From Methanobrevibacter sp. (GTDB lineage Archaea; Methanobacteriota; Methanobacteria; Methanobacteriales; Methanobacteriaceae): 57,832 nucleotides of DNA. The position numbers and the translations under genes were made by a program. The stretch lies in assembly GCF_017410345.1 (NCBI RefSeq), contig NZ_JAFQQZ010000061.1, positions 1 through 57,832 on the forward strand, written 5' to 3'. Each line of letters opens with the position of its first letter. Position 1 is the first letter of the stretch. The notes under the pieces are model-generated. The model was not told the DNA's origin and searched no databases. It was given only the letters and a program-made list of their open reading frames with translations. This document shows, piece by piece, positions 8,904 through 19,133 of this stretch.

Positions 8904-10328
8904 TTAACTATTTAATTGAGCTTCAATAGCTTGGTCAACTAAATGTAAGAATTGATCCTTAGCTTCATAAGGTATCATAGCGCCAGCTGCTATGTCGTGT
9001 CCGCCACCTTGCCCGCCGAAGTTAACTGCGACTTCACTTAATGCTTTGCCTAAATTAACTCCACGTGCAACCATTGGGCGTGTTGCTCTGCCGGAAACCT
9101 TAATATCCTTATGCAGTCTGGACAATCCTAAAATAGGCTTATCGTCATTTAGGATTTTAGCAGACATTCCAACACCTGCAATTGTTCCCATAATGCTTTT
9201 AAGAACCTTGTCCTCACTATAGAGATACTGAATGTAATTCAATTGTTGGGCGCCTTCACGGCTGATCCAATCAAACCCTTTAGTAAGGTCGTTCCTATAA
9301 GTCTTCTGAAGATCGAGAGCCTTATCCAAAGACTCTTTCCTCTCACCGAGAACAATGCTAAGCGCCAATCCATACTCCTTGTTTTTACCACAAGCATCCA
9401 AGATTGCAGAATATTCCTCTAAATTACGTAAGACAGGATGCTCACGAGGAACACTGTAAACGTCCCCAAATATTTGAGGATTTACCTTTACAAGTTCATC
9501 TTTAACAACATCCTTTTCCTCATCTTCCAATTCAATGAACTTAATGCCATAGGAAACACCCATCTTTTCAAGGAGTTCCTGAGACTTCTCCAAGCTTCCA
9601 GTCAATCCTGGAAGTGGAGGGTTCAAGGTATAAGCGATTGATTTGAATAAAGGCTCTTGTGCTTTAGAGACTATCTTCAAATCTTCATGGATTTCTAGAT
9701 TGCCTGCCTCTTGACCGTCTTTCAATATTAATTGATTCACACCGATAAATCTGTTCTGGCACTGCATATCGCCAAAAGCACCAATAAGCGCCATATAAGC
9801 TAAATGCTTCTTGCCCATGTCTCTGACCGCCAGATAGCTGGAACCTGCCCCGCTTATTTCACGACTTCCGTCAACGCCAAACAAGTGGGGATTGACATGA
9901 ACAAGATTCTCTTTAGGCTCATGGGCACTTGGCTGGTGATGGTCTGCAACAATGACATCGGCCTTTAGGGAATTGAGTTGCTTGATGCAGGCACTGCCCA
10001 TATCTGAAAAAACATACAATTCATATTTTTCCTTTGCAACATCCCTTATGACATCACTCTTTAGACGAGGAACAATTGTTATGTGGAATTGTCCTCCCTC
10101 TTCCTTGATGGCATTGGCTATAACACCTGCTGCTGATATTCCATCAGCATCATTATGAGAAATTAGTCTTATAATGTTATCATTTTCGATATGCTCCTTA
10201 AGCATATCTGAAGCTTCGCATCCTCTACTTAATAGAGAATCAAATTTTTCATTGTCTCTATTTAACGAGAAGTGCTGCTTTTGTTGGATCGTATCTCCAT
10301 CCTTCTGGTAATTGGCCATTCTTTGCAT
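8904..10328 (-). CDS. RecJ-like DHH-family single-strand nuclease (GAN-type)
   Basis: The 474-residue protein has the DHH phosphoesterase motifs NDADGIS (about 58-64) and VADHHQPS (about 125-132). The C-terminal DHHA1 motif is [13 protein letters not shown]. Archaeal homologs are Mn-dependent single-strand nucleases that associate with the replication machinery (GINS/Cdc45-like role). The start is unusual: the only in-frame candidates before residue 40 are ATGs at 10328 and 10319, both inside rpsO, giving an overlap of about 70 bases in a different frame. An AGGTAG site lies just upstream of 10328. Translational coupling to S15 is likely, and the rpsO-recJ neighbourhood is common in archaea. 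Confidence 0.85.
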   Translation of the reverse strand: MQRMANYQKDGDTIQQKQHFSLNRDNEKFDSLLSRGCEASDMLKEHIENDNIIRLISHNDADGISAAGVIANAIKEEGGQFHITIVPRLKSDVIRDVAKEKYELYVFSDMGSACIKQLNSLKADVIVADHHQPSAHEPKENLVHVNPHLFGVDGSREISGAGSSYLAVRDMGKKHLAYMALIGAFGDMQCQNRFIGVNQLILKDGQEAGNLEIHEDLKIVSKAQEPLFKSIAYTLNPPLPGLTGSLEKSQELLEKMGVSYGIKFIELEDEEKDVVKDELVKVNPQIFGDVYSVPREHPVLRNLEEYSAILDACGKNKEYGLALSIVLGERKESLDKALDLQKTYRNDLTKGFDWISREGAQQLNYIQYLYSEDKVLKSIMGTIAGVGMSAKILNDDKPILGLSRLHKDIKVSGRATRPMVARGVNLGKALSEVAVNFGGQGGGHDIAAGAMIPYEAKDQFLHLVDQAIEAQLNS

Positions 10329-10656
10329 AGTATCTACCTAATCTACGGATTCTAGATTCAATGATAGTTAATCCTCTTTTACCATGAAGGTCTTTTGGGT
10401 TTTCTTCTAAGTGATCTCTGATATTTACTGCTCTTCTGATTAAATTCATTAAATCTTCAGGGTACTCTTCTGCTTGTCCGTTTCTTTTTAAGATTTGGGT
10501 AATCTTTTCACCAGTGACTTCTTTGACACTAGGAATACCGTATTGGTCTCTTAAAATTACTCCGATTTGACTTGCAGTTTTACCTTCTCTTTTGAATTTT
10601 ACAATAAATTCTTCGATTTCTTCATTAGAATATGCGATCCATTCTGGTCTTGCCAT
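10258..10656 (-). CDS. rpsO: Small-subunit ribosomal protein uS15
   Basis: The 132-residue protein begins MARPEW and has the archaeal/eukaryotic-type S15 (S13e) N-terminal extension, then the conserved helical core [20 protein letters not shown]. It binds 16S rRNA in the central domain of the small subunit. The ATG at 10656 is chosen because GGAGAGG lies 7 bases upstream; an upstream in-frame start at 10671 would have no such site. The last 70 bases overlap the recJ-like gene in another frame. Confidence 0.95.
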   Translation of the reverse strand: MARPEWIAYSNEEIEEFIVKFKREGKTASQIGVILRDQYGIPSVKEVTGEKITQILKRNGQAEEYPEDLMNLIRRAVNIRDHLEENPKDLHGKRGLTIIESRIRRLGRYYAKNGQLPEGWRYDPTKAALLVK

Positions 10657-11019
10657 AAATATCCTCTCCAATAAGTTTTTTGATTATTTATAGTAAGGTC
10701 CTTTGTAAAATAATCATTAATGAAAAATTAATGAAAAAACTATTTCAAGATAATCATTTACAATGCTTTGAAAAAATTATACAAAGAATAATCCTTAACA
10801 ATTCATTAAAAAAAATTATCTTAAGAATAATTTTTATAAAAATGATCATTAAAAAATTATTTTAAATTCAAGTTTGAAAAAATCTTTAAAAAATTATCCA
10901 GGCCTAACCTAAATAAAAACAATAAGTTTTCAAATTTTATCAATTAAACTACAGTAAAACAAGCAATTTAGATTAAATTGCCTATGATAATTTTGTTAAT
11001 TAAAAGATATCTGAAAAAT
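10657..11019. other. AT-rich intergenic region upstream of rpsO
   Basis: The region lies between the rpsO start and the rdgB stop, both on the minus strand. It consists of A/T tracts with repeated ATAATCATT and ATTAATGAAAAA words near 10710-10765. It presumably contains the rpsO-recJ promoter. A 61-codon frame on the plus strand is almost only Lys/Ile/Leu and is not credible. No RNA gene is evident. Confidence 0.55.
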
Positions 11020-11580
11020 TTATTGCTCATCATCTTGGTTTACATACCAGTTGATAAATTTTTCTAAAGAATTTCTTCTATGTGAATACTGGTTTTTCTC
11101 TTCTGTAGTAAGTTCTCCAAAGGTCTTGCCTTCTTCCTCTATTATGAATAAAGGGTCATATGCAAAACCAAGATTGCCTCTTTCTTCAAAAGCTATTTGA
11201 CCTTCGACACGCCCTAAAAAGACCTTGGGCTCAGAATTGGGTGTGCAATAGCCAATAACTGACCTGAATTCAGCGTATCGATCGTCAACTCCATCCATAA
11301 GTTTTAATATGTTTTGGTTTCCAAGTGAATTCTGAACAAATTTAGAATAGGTCCCTGGAAAATCGTTTAAAGCTCTTATGAACAAACCAGCGTCTTCCAC
11401 AATCACAGAGCGATTTAACTCTTGGCAAGCATATTTAGCACCGAATCTTGCCACATCCTCAAGGGTTCCCTGAGGTTCCATGTAGCCTAGATCAATATGC
11501 TCAAGTTCAACACCAAAAAGTTTGAAAATATTCTCTGCTTCTTTTACTTTATGTTCGTTCCCAGTTATAAATGTTATCAT
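11020..11580 (-). CDS. rdgB: XTP/dITP diphosphatase (HAM1/RdgB family)
   Basis: This enzyme hydrolyses non-canonical purine NTPs such as ITP and XTP to monophosphates and so keeps them out of DNA and RNA. The 186-residue protein shows the family motifs: [11 protein letters not shown] at the N-terminus, EDAGLFI near residue 62, the FAYDPLF segment near 137, and SHRRNSL near the end. There is no Shine-Dalgarno site at the ATG, and an ATATATT box lies about 35 bases upstream, so a leaderless transcript is plausible. It is a separate unit from kae1-bud32 upstream on the same strand, which has its own terminator element. Confidence 0.93.
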   Translation of the reverse strand: MITFITGNEHKVKEAENIFKLFGVELEHIDLGYMEPQGTLEDVARFGAKYACQELNRSVIVEDAGLFIRALNDFPGTYSKFVQNSLGNQNILKLMDGVDDRYAEFRSVIGYCTPNSEPKVFLGRVEGQIAFEERGNLGFAYDPLFIIEEEGKTFGELTTEEKNQYSHRRNSLEKFINWYVNQDDEQ

Positions 11581-11669
11581 AGTTTTTATTATATAAAAAA
11601 GTTTTAATATATTTATCTGAAAAATTGAAACAAAATTTCAAATTAAAAAAAAAATAGTAAATACTAGTG

Positions 11670-11719
11670 AAAAAACTTTTGGTCAAGGTTTTATTGGCCG
11701 AAGGCCAATAAAAAGCTTG
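11670..11719 (-). terminator. Hairpin plus U-run after kae1-bud32 (copy 2 of the repeated 3' element)
   Basis: On the minus strand arms 11703-11719 and 11684-11699 pair across a TTC loop (11700-11702). The inner stem ATTGGCC/GGCCAAT is fully paired and unrelated to copies 1 and 3, while the outer CAAGC...CCTTG and the GACCAAAA tail are the same. It begins three bases after the stop codon and is followed by a T-run on the minus strand. Confidence 0.75.
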
Positions 11720-11721
11720 TT

Positions 11722-13392
<1,671 letters not shown>

Positions 13393-13548
13393 TTAAAATC
13401 AGATAATTGACATTAATGTAATCAATCAATTATTTAAAATAATTTATTAACATACATTTATATAATTTTTATCCATAATATATTTATAGAAATGATATGA
13501 TTAAACTTATCAAAAAAATTAATGAAAATAATAATTTAAGATGATAAA

Positions 13549-14613
13549 ATGATAGAAGGACTAAAGACTTACGGATCAGATAAATTAGTGAAAGAGCTTC
13601 CAAAATTTAAAAACCCTATTTTTATTTGTACAATAGCTACAACTGAAACCTCCAGGATTCCGGGACTTACCGGTGCTGGAGCAACTCCAGAATTAACAAA
13701 ATACACTCCTGCTGGAGATGCAGAACTTATCCTGGAGGGTGAAGTTAAATGCATGAGCGACATTCCACAAACAATAATTGGAGAGGTTGTGACCCCTACT
13801 CCATCAATGATTACAAAAGGTTCCCTTGCACTTTGCGATTGTCCTGTAATGGTTCTTGATGCAGGAAGCGAAATAAAGGCAAACTCTGATGTCTTTGACA
13901 TTAGCGACGGCAAATGGGGTAAGGATATCCGTAGCGGAAAAGCTGTGGAAGACCCTGAAGGGCTTTTTGAAAAAGGATTTGAACTTGCTGAAATATTATC
14001 TGAAAAGCATGACTACATCGTGATTGGAGAAAGCCTTCCTGCAGGTACAACCACTGCCCTTGGAGTTTTGGTTGGACTTGGCTATGATGCAAAAGGAAAG
14101 GTCAGCGGATGCATGGACACAAACCCTCATGAGATGAAAAATGCAATCGTTGAGGAAGGACTTAAGAATGCAGGATTGGAAGAATCCAAAGACAATGATC
14201 CTTTCGATGTGGTGAGGGCTGTTGGAGACTGCATGCTTCCGGCAGTTGCAGGAGTAATCATGGGTGCAAAAGTCCCTGTTGTATTGGCAGGTGGAACACA
14301 ACTTACTGCAGCCTGCGCTATTGTAAAGGCATTGGATCCTGATTTTGACTTCTCAAACTGTTGCCTTGCAACTACCTCATTTGTGGTGAAGGATGACACT
14401 GCAGACATTCTCGATATCATAGATCAAATCGGAGACATAACCGTAAATGCAGTAAACCCTAACTTTGAAATATCCCGCATTGAAGGCCTTAAAAACTATA
14501 CCCAAGGATTCATTAAGGAAGGTGCGGGCGCTGGAGGAGCAATGTTCCTGGCCCTTATGTTAGGAAACAGCATTGATGAAATCAGGGAATCAATTGAAGA
14601 TGCCTGCAACTAA
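13549..14613 (+). CDS. cobT: CobT-like nicotinate-nucleotide-dependent phosphoribosyltransferase
   Basis: The 354-residue protein belongs to the archaeal family related to nicotinate-nucleotide:dimethylbenzimidazole phosphoribosyltransferase, which makes the alpha-ribazole phosphate moiety of cobamides. Methanogens need cobamides (with their own lower ligand) for methyl transfer. The sequence has a Gly-rich loop GLTGAGATPELTKYTPAGDAE near residues 37-57 and an AGGTQLTAA motif near 248, typical of the archaeal family. Start ATG has GATGAT upstream. The gene is alone on the plus strand, divergent from kae1-bud32, and ends in a hairpin terminator at 14641-14678. Substrate preference in archaea is less certain than the family assignment. 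Confidence 0.85.
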   Translation: MIEGLKTYGSDKLVKELPKFKNPIFICTIATTETSRIPGLTGAGATPELTKYTPAGDAELILEGEVKCMSDIPQTIIGEVVTPTPSMITKGSLALCDCPVMVLDAGSEIKANSDVFDISDGKWGKDIRSGKAVEDPEGLFEKGFELAEILSEKHDYIVIGESLPAGTTTALGVLVGLGYDAKGKVSGCMDTNPHEMKNAIVEEGLKNAGLEESKDNDPFDVVRAVGDCMLPAVAGVIMGAKVPVVLAGGTQLTAACAIVKALDPDFDFSNCCLATTSFVVKDDTADILDIIDQIGDITVNAVNPNFEISRIEGLKNYTQGFIKEGAGAGGAMFLALMLGNSIDEIRESIEDACN

Positions 14614-14640
14614 TTGATTATTCTTTAAAATAGCAAAATA

Positions 14641-14678
14641 ATAGTTAAATCATTGATTTGGTTTAACTATATTTTTTT
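14641..14678 (+). terminator. Hairpin terminator after cobT
   Basis: Arms ATAGTTAAA (14641-14649) and TTTAACTAT (14662-14670) pair perfectly, and a seven-base T-run follows directly. Confidence 0.65.
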
Positions 14679-14803
14679 GAAATGGAAAATAGTTTGTAAT
14701 CATTAAAACAAATGTGAAAATTAAAAAAATAGGCCTTAAGCGAACTGAAATAATATTAATAGAAAAATACTAAAAAAAGAAAAATAGAAAAAAGAGAAAA
14801 TAG

Positions 14804-15001
14804 TTATTCTTGAATAGAGATAAATGCTATTTTTCCACCTTTAATAACTTTTAAACCTTCACCATCATCCAAAACTAAGTTTAAAAAGTTATCGATGGTA
14901 ATTATTTTTCCTTCTACTTCTTCCCAGTTTTTTAAACCAATGAGAACATCTTTGCCTTTGAATCTGGCAAATTGTTTATTTACTTGGAAATTGTCACTCA
15001 T
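14804..15001 (-). CDS. Sm-like (Lsm) RNA-binding protein
   Basis: The 65-residue protein consists of a single Sm fold. The Sm1 part runs KDVLIGLKNWEEVEGKIITIDNFLNLVL, with the usual Asn/Leu turn at NFLNLVL. The Sm2 part is IKGGKIAFIS, a variant of the usual IRG(D/E)xV. Archaeal Lsm proteins form heptameric rings that bind U-rich RNA. Start ATG has GAGGCT upstream. It is a separate short gene downstream of, and on the same strand as, a 48-residue protein. Confidence 0.88.
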   Translation of the reverse strand: MSDNFQVNKQFARFKGKDVLIGLKNWEEVEGKIITIDNFLNLVLDDGEGLKVIKGGKIAFISIQE

Positions 15002-15142
15002 TATATAGCCTCATAAAATTATAAAATAAAATTTAATAGATATTTATTATTAATTTAAGTAATAATACTATTTATCCTTAATCCATTATAAACTTATTTA
15101 ATGATAGAATTGAATTGGAACTGGTAAATTAAATATGATCAA

Positions 15143-15289
15143 TCAGTTTAAGTTCAATTCATGCAAGATTTTATCTCTTTCTTCTCTAAGCTCTTTTAAA
15201 AGCTTTTCATCATTGCATCCTTCTTTTTCCAATTTTGCTAAAGTGTGTGTTACAGCTTGCAATGTTGCTTCAAGTTGATTTACAGACAT
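15143..15289 (-). CDS. Small hypothetical protein (48 residues), helical
   Basis: This short frame is preceded by a strong GAGGAGAT site five bases upstream of its ATG. It encodes 48 residues that start MSVNQLEATLQAV and continue with charged, heptad-like sequence (KLEKEGCNDEKLLKELREERDK), suggesting a short coiled coil or helical hairpin. It sits between surE and the Lsm gene on the same strand. No family is recognised. The ribosome site and regular codon use make it more likely real than chance. Confidence 0.65.
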   Translation of the reverse strand: MSVNQLEATLQAVTHTLAKLEKEGCNDEKLLKELREERDKILHELNLN

Positions 15290-15408
15290 TTTTATCTCCT
15301 CAAATTTTTTAGAAATTGAATTTCAATTATAATTAATTCTATTATGTATCTTATGTTATATATTGTTTGTGTATTATGAAATAAAATTAAATTTTCATTT
15401 GAAAAATC

Positions 15409-16188
15409 TTATTTGTCATACCACTCTCTTAAGGCATCCAAATCATGACCCATGTCCAATATCAACGGAGTCAAGGTAGGCAAATTCTCTTCCAGGATGA
15501 TATAGTCATCGGTATTTTCAGGATTGTCCATATACAAATCCCCATTGATCCAATAGTAAGGCCTTCCTCTAGGGTCTATTCTCTCTTCAACAACAGGCTC
15601 ATACATCCTAACTGCCAATGGACAGATGACAGGCTTGTATGAATGAGGGTTTTCAGGAACATTCAGATTCAATATGTCAACCCCTTCCGGAAATCCATTA
15701 TCAATGATCTTTTGAATAAGGTCTCTTAAAACCCTTTGACTTGATGAAAAGTCAATTTCAATATGCCCTTCCTCAAACTTGATGTCATCACTTGGAATAT
15801 GCTGGCTTACTGCAATTGTTGGGATTCCCAATGATGCCGCCTCACTTGCAGCCCCTAAGGTACCTGAGGTTGAAAGCTCTCCCTTACCGGTATTTCTACC
15901 GGTATTTATTCCGGAAATCACCAAATCAGGCTTTTCATCCATAAGAGCATAAATGGCAATGGTAACCGCATCGGTCGGAGTGCCTGAAACACCATAACCA
16001 GTGGTTCCATCTCTCAAATTGGTCTCATAGACTCTAAGAGGGTCAAATAGAGTCAATGCATGACCGATTCCACTTTGCTGCTTGGTTGGTGCGACAACAT
16101 AAGTTTCCCCAAACTCATCTGCAACCTCCTTTGCAGCCAAAATACCGGAGGCGTCTACGCCATCATCGTTAGATAATAATATTTTCAT
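15409..16188 (-). CDS. surE: 5'/3'-nucleotidase SurE
   Basis: SurE removes phosphate from nucleoside monophosphates. The metal site is visible as NDDG at residues 6-9, with the conserved GTPTDAV and SGINTGRNTG motifs downstream. The 259-residue length is normal. The ATG at 16188 is chosen because the NDDG motif then sits at its usual position; upstream in-frame starts would add four residues without better support. It may be co-transcribed with thyA upstream, although a hairpin with U-run lies in between. Confidence 0.93.
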   Translation of the reverse strand: MKILLSNDDGVDASGILAAKEVADEFGETYVVAPTKQQSGIGHALTLFDPLRVYETNLRDGTTGYGVSGTPTDAVTIAIYALMDEKPDLVISGINTGRNTGKGELSTSGTLGAASEAASLGIPTIAVSQHIPSDDIKFEEGHIEIDFSSSQRVLRDLIQKIIDNGFPEGVDILNLNVPENPHSYKPVICPLAVRMYEPVVEERIDPRGRPYYWINGDLYMDNPENTDDYIILEENLPTLTPLILDMGHDLDALREWYDK

Positions 16189-16250
16189 ATGAATCATCAA
16201 TAAAAATTAGATTGGAAATTTGATAGATTGTTTCATCAAAATGTTTAAAA

Positions 16251-16279
16251 TAAAAAAAGAAGGCAATTATGGATTGCCT
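16251..16279 (-). terminator. Hairpin terminator after thyA
   Basis: On the minus strand arms 16273-16279 and 16261-16267 (AGGCAAT/ATTGCCT) pair perfectly with a five-base loop, followed by a T-run. It lies just after the thyA stop. Confidence 0.7.
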
Positions 16280-16285
16280 CTAAAA

Positions 16286-16984
16286 TTATTTATTAGCGGA
16301 AATCAATCTTCTAGCCGCTCTCATATCGTTATTGTATATGTGACCGGAAGTTGAATGGTAATGAAGACCGCCGAAGTTTAATTTCTCTCCCATAATCTCC
16401 TTGTTCACTTCCTCTTTCATCTTAATTCCAATATAGGTTATGAAAAACATGTTGGAATAAAATGCTCCAAAGATGTCATTGGAACGGAAGAAACAGTGAA
16501 TGGTAAGTTCTCCATCCCTTACAAGAATCTGCAATACCTGAAGGCATGGAATGTCTTCCCTATCCCCATCCAATGCAGGATCGATTGTGACAGCTACTGC
16601 ACGGTTACTTCCTGTAGCGGTCAGGATCCTTTGCTTCATGGTTTCGAATTGGTCCACACCGAAATGCTCCAATATACGGTTAGGGTAAGTGTAGACAAAA
16701 CCCTGATCGTCCCTTATTTCAAAGGACTTTACATATTCATACAATGCATCACCTTTGATAGGGCATGAAGGAATGTCAAATCTGCCGCTTTTAATCTCTT
16801 CCAACATCAATTCAGGAGTCATGTGCTGATATTTTGCCCTGAATTTCAAATCCAATGGATCATCAATATAATAATAATTACCAAGACTTTCCTTTAAATG
16901 ATGATCGCTGTCCTTATAGGTTTCCTTACCTTCCTTTAAGATTTTTTCAACAAAATCCAAGTAACATTGACCAATAGATAACAT
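16286..16984 (-). CDS. thyA: Thymidylate synthase, methanogen type
   Basis: The 232-residue protein matches the archaeal short form of ThyA, which methylates dUMP to dTMP. The catalytic cysteine is Cys147 in IPCLQ, followed by VRDGELTIHCFFRSNDIFGAFYSN, the equivalent of the nucleotide-binding RSxD region. Methanogen forms are shorter than bacterial ThyA and are thought to use a tetrahydromethanopterin-type C1 donor; this is family knowledge, not visible here. Start ATG has AAGGAATC upstream. A hairpin terminator follows. Confidence 0.9.
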   Translation of the reverse strand: MLSIGQCYLDFVEKILKEGKETYKDSDHHLKESLGNYYYIDDPLDLKFRAKYQHMTPELMLEEIKSGRFDIPSCPIKGDALYEYVKSFEIRDDQGFVYTYPNRILEHFGVDQFETMKQRILTATGSNRAVAVTIDPALDGDREDIPCLQVLQILVRDGELTIHCFFRSNDIFGAFYSNMFFITYIGIKMKEEVNKEIMGEKLNFGGLHYHSTSGHIYNNDMRAARRLISANK

Positions 16985-17228
16985 AATAAACGATTCCTTA
17001 AAATTATAATTAAAACAATATGAAATTAAAATAATCCATAAATTTTAGATTATTTCCTTATTATATATTATATGATTTCATGATTATAAAATTTTTTATT
17101 ATATCTAAAAATTTTCTAAAAGTTAATTAAAATTAATAAAAATAGAGATAATATTAGAAAAATTTAATAAAAATTATATATTGAGAAAATATAAATATAT
17201 TATATTAAAATTAAGATAAGGTGAAACC

Positions 17229-18362
17229 GTGGAAAAGCCACAATTAGTGAATTTTATAGCTAAAGTTCTTGAAGATTCTGGCTTTAAAGTCTATAAAAAT
17301 TTTAAGACATCCCAACAGGTTGTAGACATTTACGCAATCCTGCAAACATCCATGGGTGATTTTGGTCTGGTCGTTGCATGTAAAAACTACGACAAGGACT
17401 GGGAAGTCGGAATCGATGTTTTAAAGGAAATGGAAGTCATCGGCAAAAAGCTTAGGGCATCTAAAGTTGCCGTTGTGACCAGTTCCGGTTTCTCATCACA
17501 AGCAAAAAGATATGCTGAAGAGAGAAAGATAAAACTGATCGACAGGAACAACCTTGTTACTTTAGCTAAGAAATATTCAAACAAAAACAAGGAAACAAAA
17601 CCAAGATTAGACCGTAGAGATAGGTTGACAGACATTGATAGCGATTCATTCTATCATAGAGATGTCAACAGGGATTATATTGACAACACATCAAATTATA
17701 GCAGCGCTTATGATTATGATGACAGGTCATACAATAGGCTCCAAGGGGCTTATGAAGGCTACGAAGAGTATGCTGAAGACATGGAATATTATGAGGATGA
17801 AGTCGGCGGTTTGGAATTGAGCCATTACGATGAATACGATGATGACTTATACCGTGCCGAGTTCCTGAACAAGACTCCTAGAGACAACTATTCCGGTCCG
17901 ACCAGCTCATTGTTCTCAAGCCGTCAACAGCAAGCTCCAAAAAGAAGAAGAGTTCCTTCCCTTTCAAGAAATGGAATGAACAATTCCCTCAGCCAAAGAA
18001 GAAGCAGCCCTCAAAGCAAACATAGATTCATGTCTTCTTCAGAAAACGCATTAAGCAATTATGGAAGCTATGTTCCTCAAAAGCCAAGCAAGCCTATTAT
18101 GGAGATTCTAAAACCTATATTGGCCAATCCTATAGCAGCCGTTGCGGCAGTGGTCATTGTTGCATATCTGATAGGATTTATACTTGGAAAAATGATAAGA
18201 GTGCCTACAGGATACTTAGGCATTGCTGAACTGATAATAGCATTGATATTATCATATGGAATTGTAATATATTCCGATAGAGAAGCGGACATTTTAGTAA
18301 AAGGAACAGTCATATTCTTTATTTCATTAATAATAATTATGATATTGATTGTTGCCTTCTAA
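17229..18362 (+). CDS. Membrane-anchored protein with Mrr-like PD-(D/E)XK fold domain
   Basis: The 377-residue protein has three parts. Residues 1-120 resemble the Mrr-type restriction endonuclease fold: Glu15, Asp33 in VVDIYA, and a beta strand ending VVACK (residues 48-52), then VAVVTSSGFSSQAKRYAEERKIKLIDR. The usual Glu or Gln two residues before the catalytic Lys is Ala50, so nuclease activity is doubtful. Residues 120-295 are low-complexity: Tyr/Asp-rich, then Ser/Arg/Gln-rich. Three hydrophobic segments follow at about 304-322, 328-346 and 357-377. The GTG start has AAGGTGA six bases upstream. It stands alone on its strand. It could be a membrane-tethered DNA-binding or sensing protein; the function is unknown. 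Confidence 0.7.
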   Translation: MEKPQLVNFIAKVLEDSGFKVYKNFKTSQQVVDIYAILQTSMGDFGLVVACKNYDKDWEVGIDVLKEMEVIGKKLRASKVAVVTSSGFSSQAKRYAEERKIKLIDRNNLVTLAKKYSNKNKETKPRLDRRDRLTDIDSDSFYHRDVNRDYIDNTSNYSSAYDYDDRSYNRLQGAYEGYEEYAEDMEYYEDEVGGLELSHYDEYDDDLYRAEFLNKTPRDNYSGPTSSLFSSRQQQAPKRRRVPSLSRNGMNNSLSQRRSSPQSKHRFMSSSENALSNYGSYVPQKPSKPIMEILKPILANPIAAVAAVVIVAYLIGFILGKMIRVPTGYLGIAELIIALILSYGIVIYSDREADILVKGTVIFFISLIIIMILIVAF

Positions 18363-18581
18363 AAGTGTTTTTTCACTAAAAGCGTTTCAACCAAATCTTA
18401 ATTTAATTTTAAACCACCATTTTTCTTTTTTTCTTTTTTTAAGTTCTATTTTTTAAACTCTAAAATTACATTTAATTCTATTTTTTACGAACAAAATATT
18501 GAAAAATAATTATGAAAATAGCTAAAAATTTTAAAAAAAAGAGTGGATGAAAATTGCGAAAATAAAAAAAAAGTTGAGAAG

Positions 18582-18653
18582 TGGTTCCGACGAGATTCGA
18601 ACTCGTGATCCTCTCGTTGTAAGCGAGATATCATACCCCTAGACCACGGAACC
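18582..18653 (-). tRNA. tRNA-Val (UAC), copy A
   Basis: The minus strand folds as a complete tRNA of 72 nt: acceptor arms GGTTCCG/CGGAACC, anticodon loop CTTACAA (anticodon UAC, valine GUA/GUG) closed by TCTCG/CGAGA, and a T loop TTCGAAT. CCA is not encoded. It is identical to copy B. Confidence 0.97.
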
Positions 18654-18713
18654 ATTGCAAAAAAGAATTAAAATTTATATAAAACAAAAATTAATTCATA
18701 AAAAGTTAATTAG

Positions 18714-18760
18714 AAAAAAGTTTTGGTCAAGGTTTTTGAGACGAAGTCTCAAAAAGCTTG
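18714..18760 (-). terminator. Hairpin plus U-run between the tRNA-Val genes (copy 3 of the repeated 3' element)
   Basis: On the minus strand arms 18746-18760 and 18728-18742 form a 15-position stem with a TTC loop and one C-C mismatch, followed by GACCAAAA and a T-run. It lies six bases after the 3' end of tRNA-Val copy B and so would end that transcript. Confidence 0.75.
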
Positions 18761-18766
18761 GACGAG

Positions 18767-18838
18767 TGGTTCCGACGAGATTCGAACTCGTGATCCTCTC
18801 GTTGTAAGCGAGATATCATACCCCTAGACCACGGAACC
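18767..18838 (-). tRNA. tRNA-Val (UAC), copy B
   Basis: The 72-nt sequence is identical to copy A, with anticodon UAC in loop CTTACAA. CCA is not encoded. It lies 113 bases upstream of copy A on the same strand, with the repeated hairpin element in between. Confidence 0.97.
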
Positions 18839-19032
18839 ATACTACATACTAAATATTGTTAACATATTATTTAAAACTTTCGATGAAAAAGATTTGAAAT
18901 AAAACCCTTTTAGAAAAAATAGGCTGAAATTGAATAAAAAAGAATAAATTAAAATTAAAATGCCTTAAATAAAGCAATATATTTAAAATATAAGAAATAA
19001 ATAATTAATAAAGGAATTATTTTTTAAAAAGT

Positions 19033-19062
19033 TTTAATCAGCTTCTAAAACAACTGATTAAA
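19033..19062. promoter_or_regulatory. Inverted repeat upstream of ilvE
   Basis: TTTAATCAG (19033-19041) and CTGATTAAA (19054-19062) form perfect 9-bp arms with a 12-bp spacer, 71 bp upstream of the ilvE start. It could be an operator or a leader hairpin. Confidence 0.4.
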
Positions 19063-19133
19063 CAAAACAATCCTTAAAACTAACTACAAGACATTAATAG
19101 AAATTACTTTTAAAAAACAAAAAGGTGAATAAT

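Noticed and set aside
10680-10865. 61-codon plus-strand frame upstream of rpsO
   Set aside because: Composition is almost only Lys, Ile, Leu and Asn in pure AT-rich DNA, with no ribosome site; it is a chance frame.
18582-18838. Possible assembly artefact from the duplicated tRNA
   Set aside because: The flanks differ on both sides and the spacer is unique except for the hairpin family, so a real duplication is more likely.
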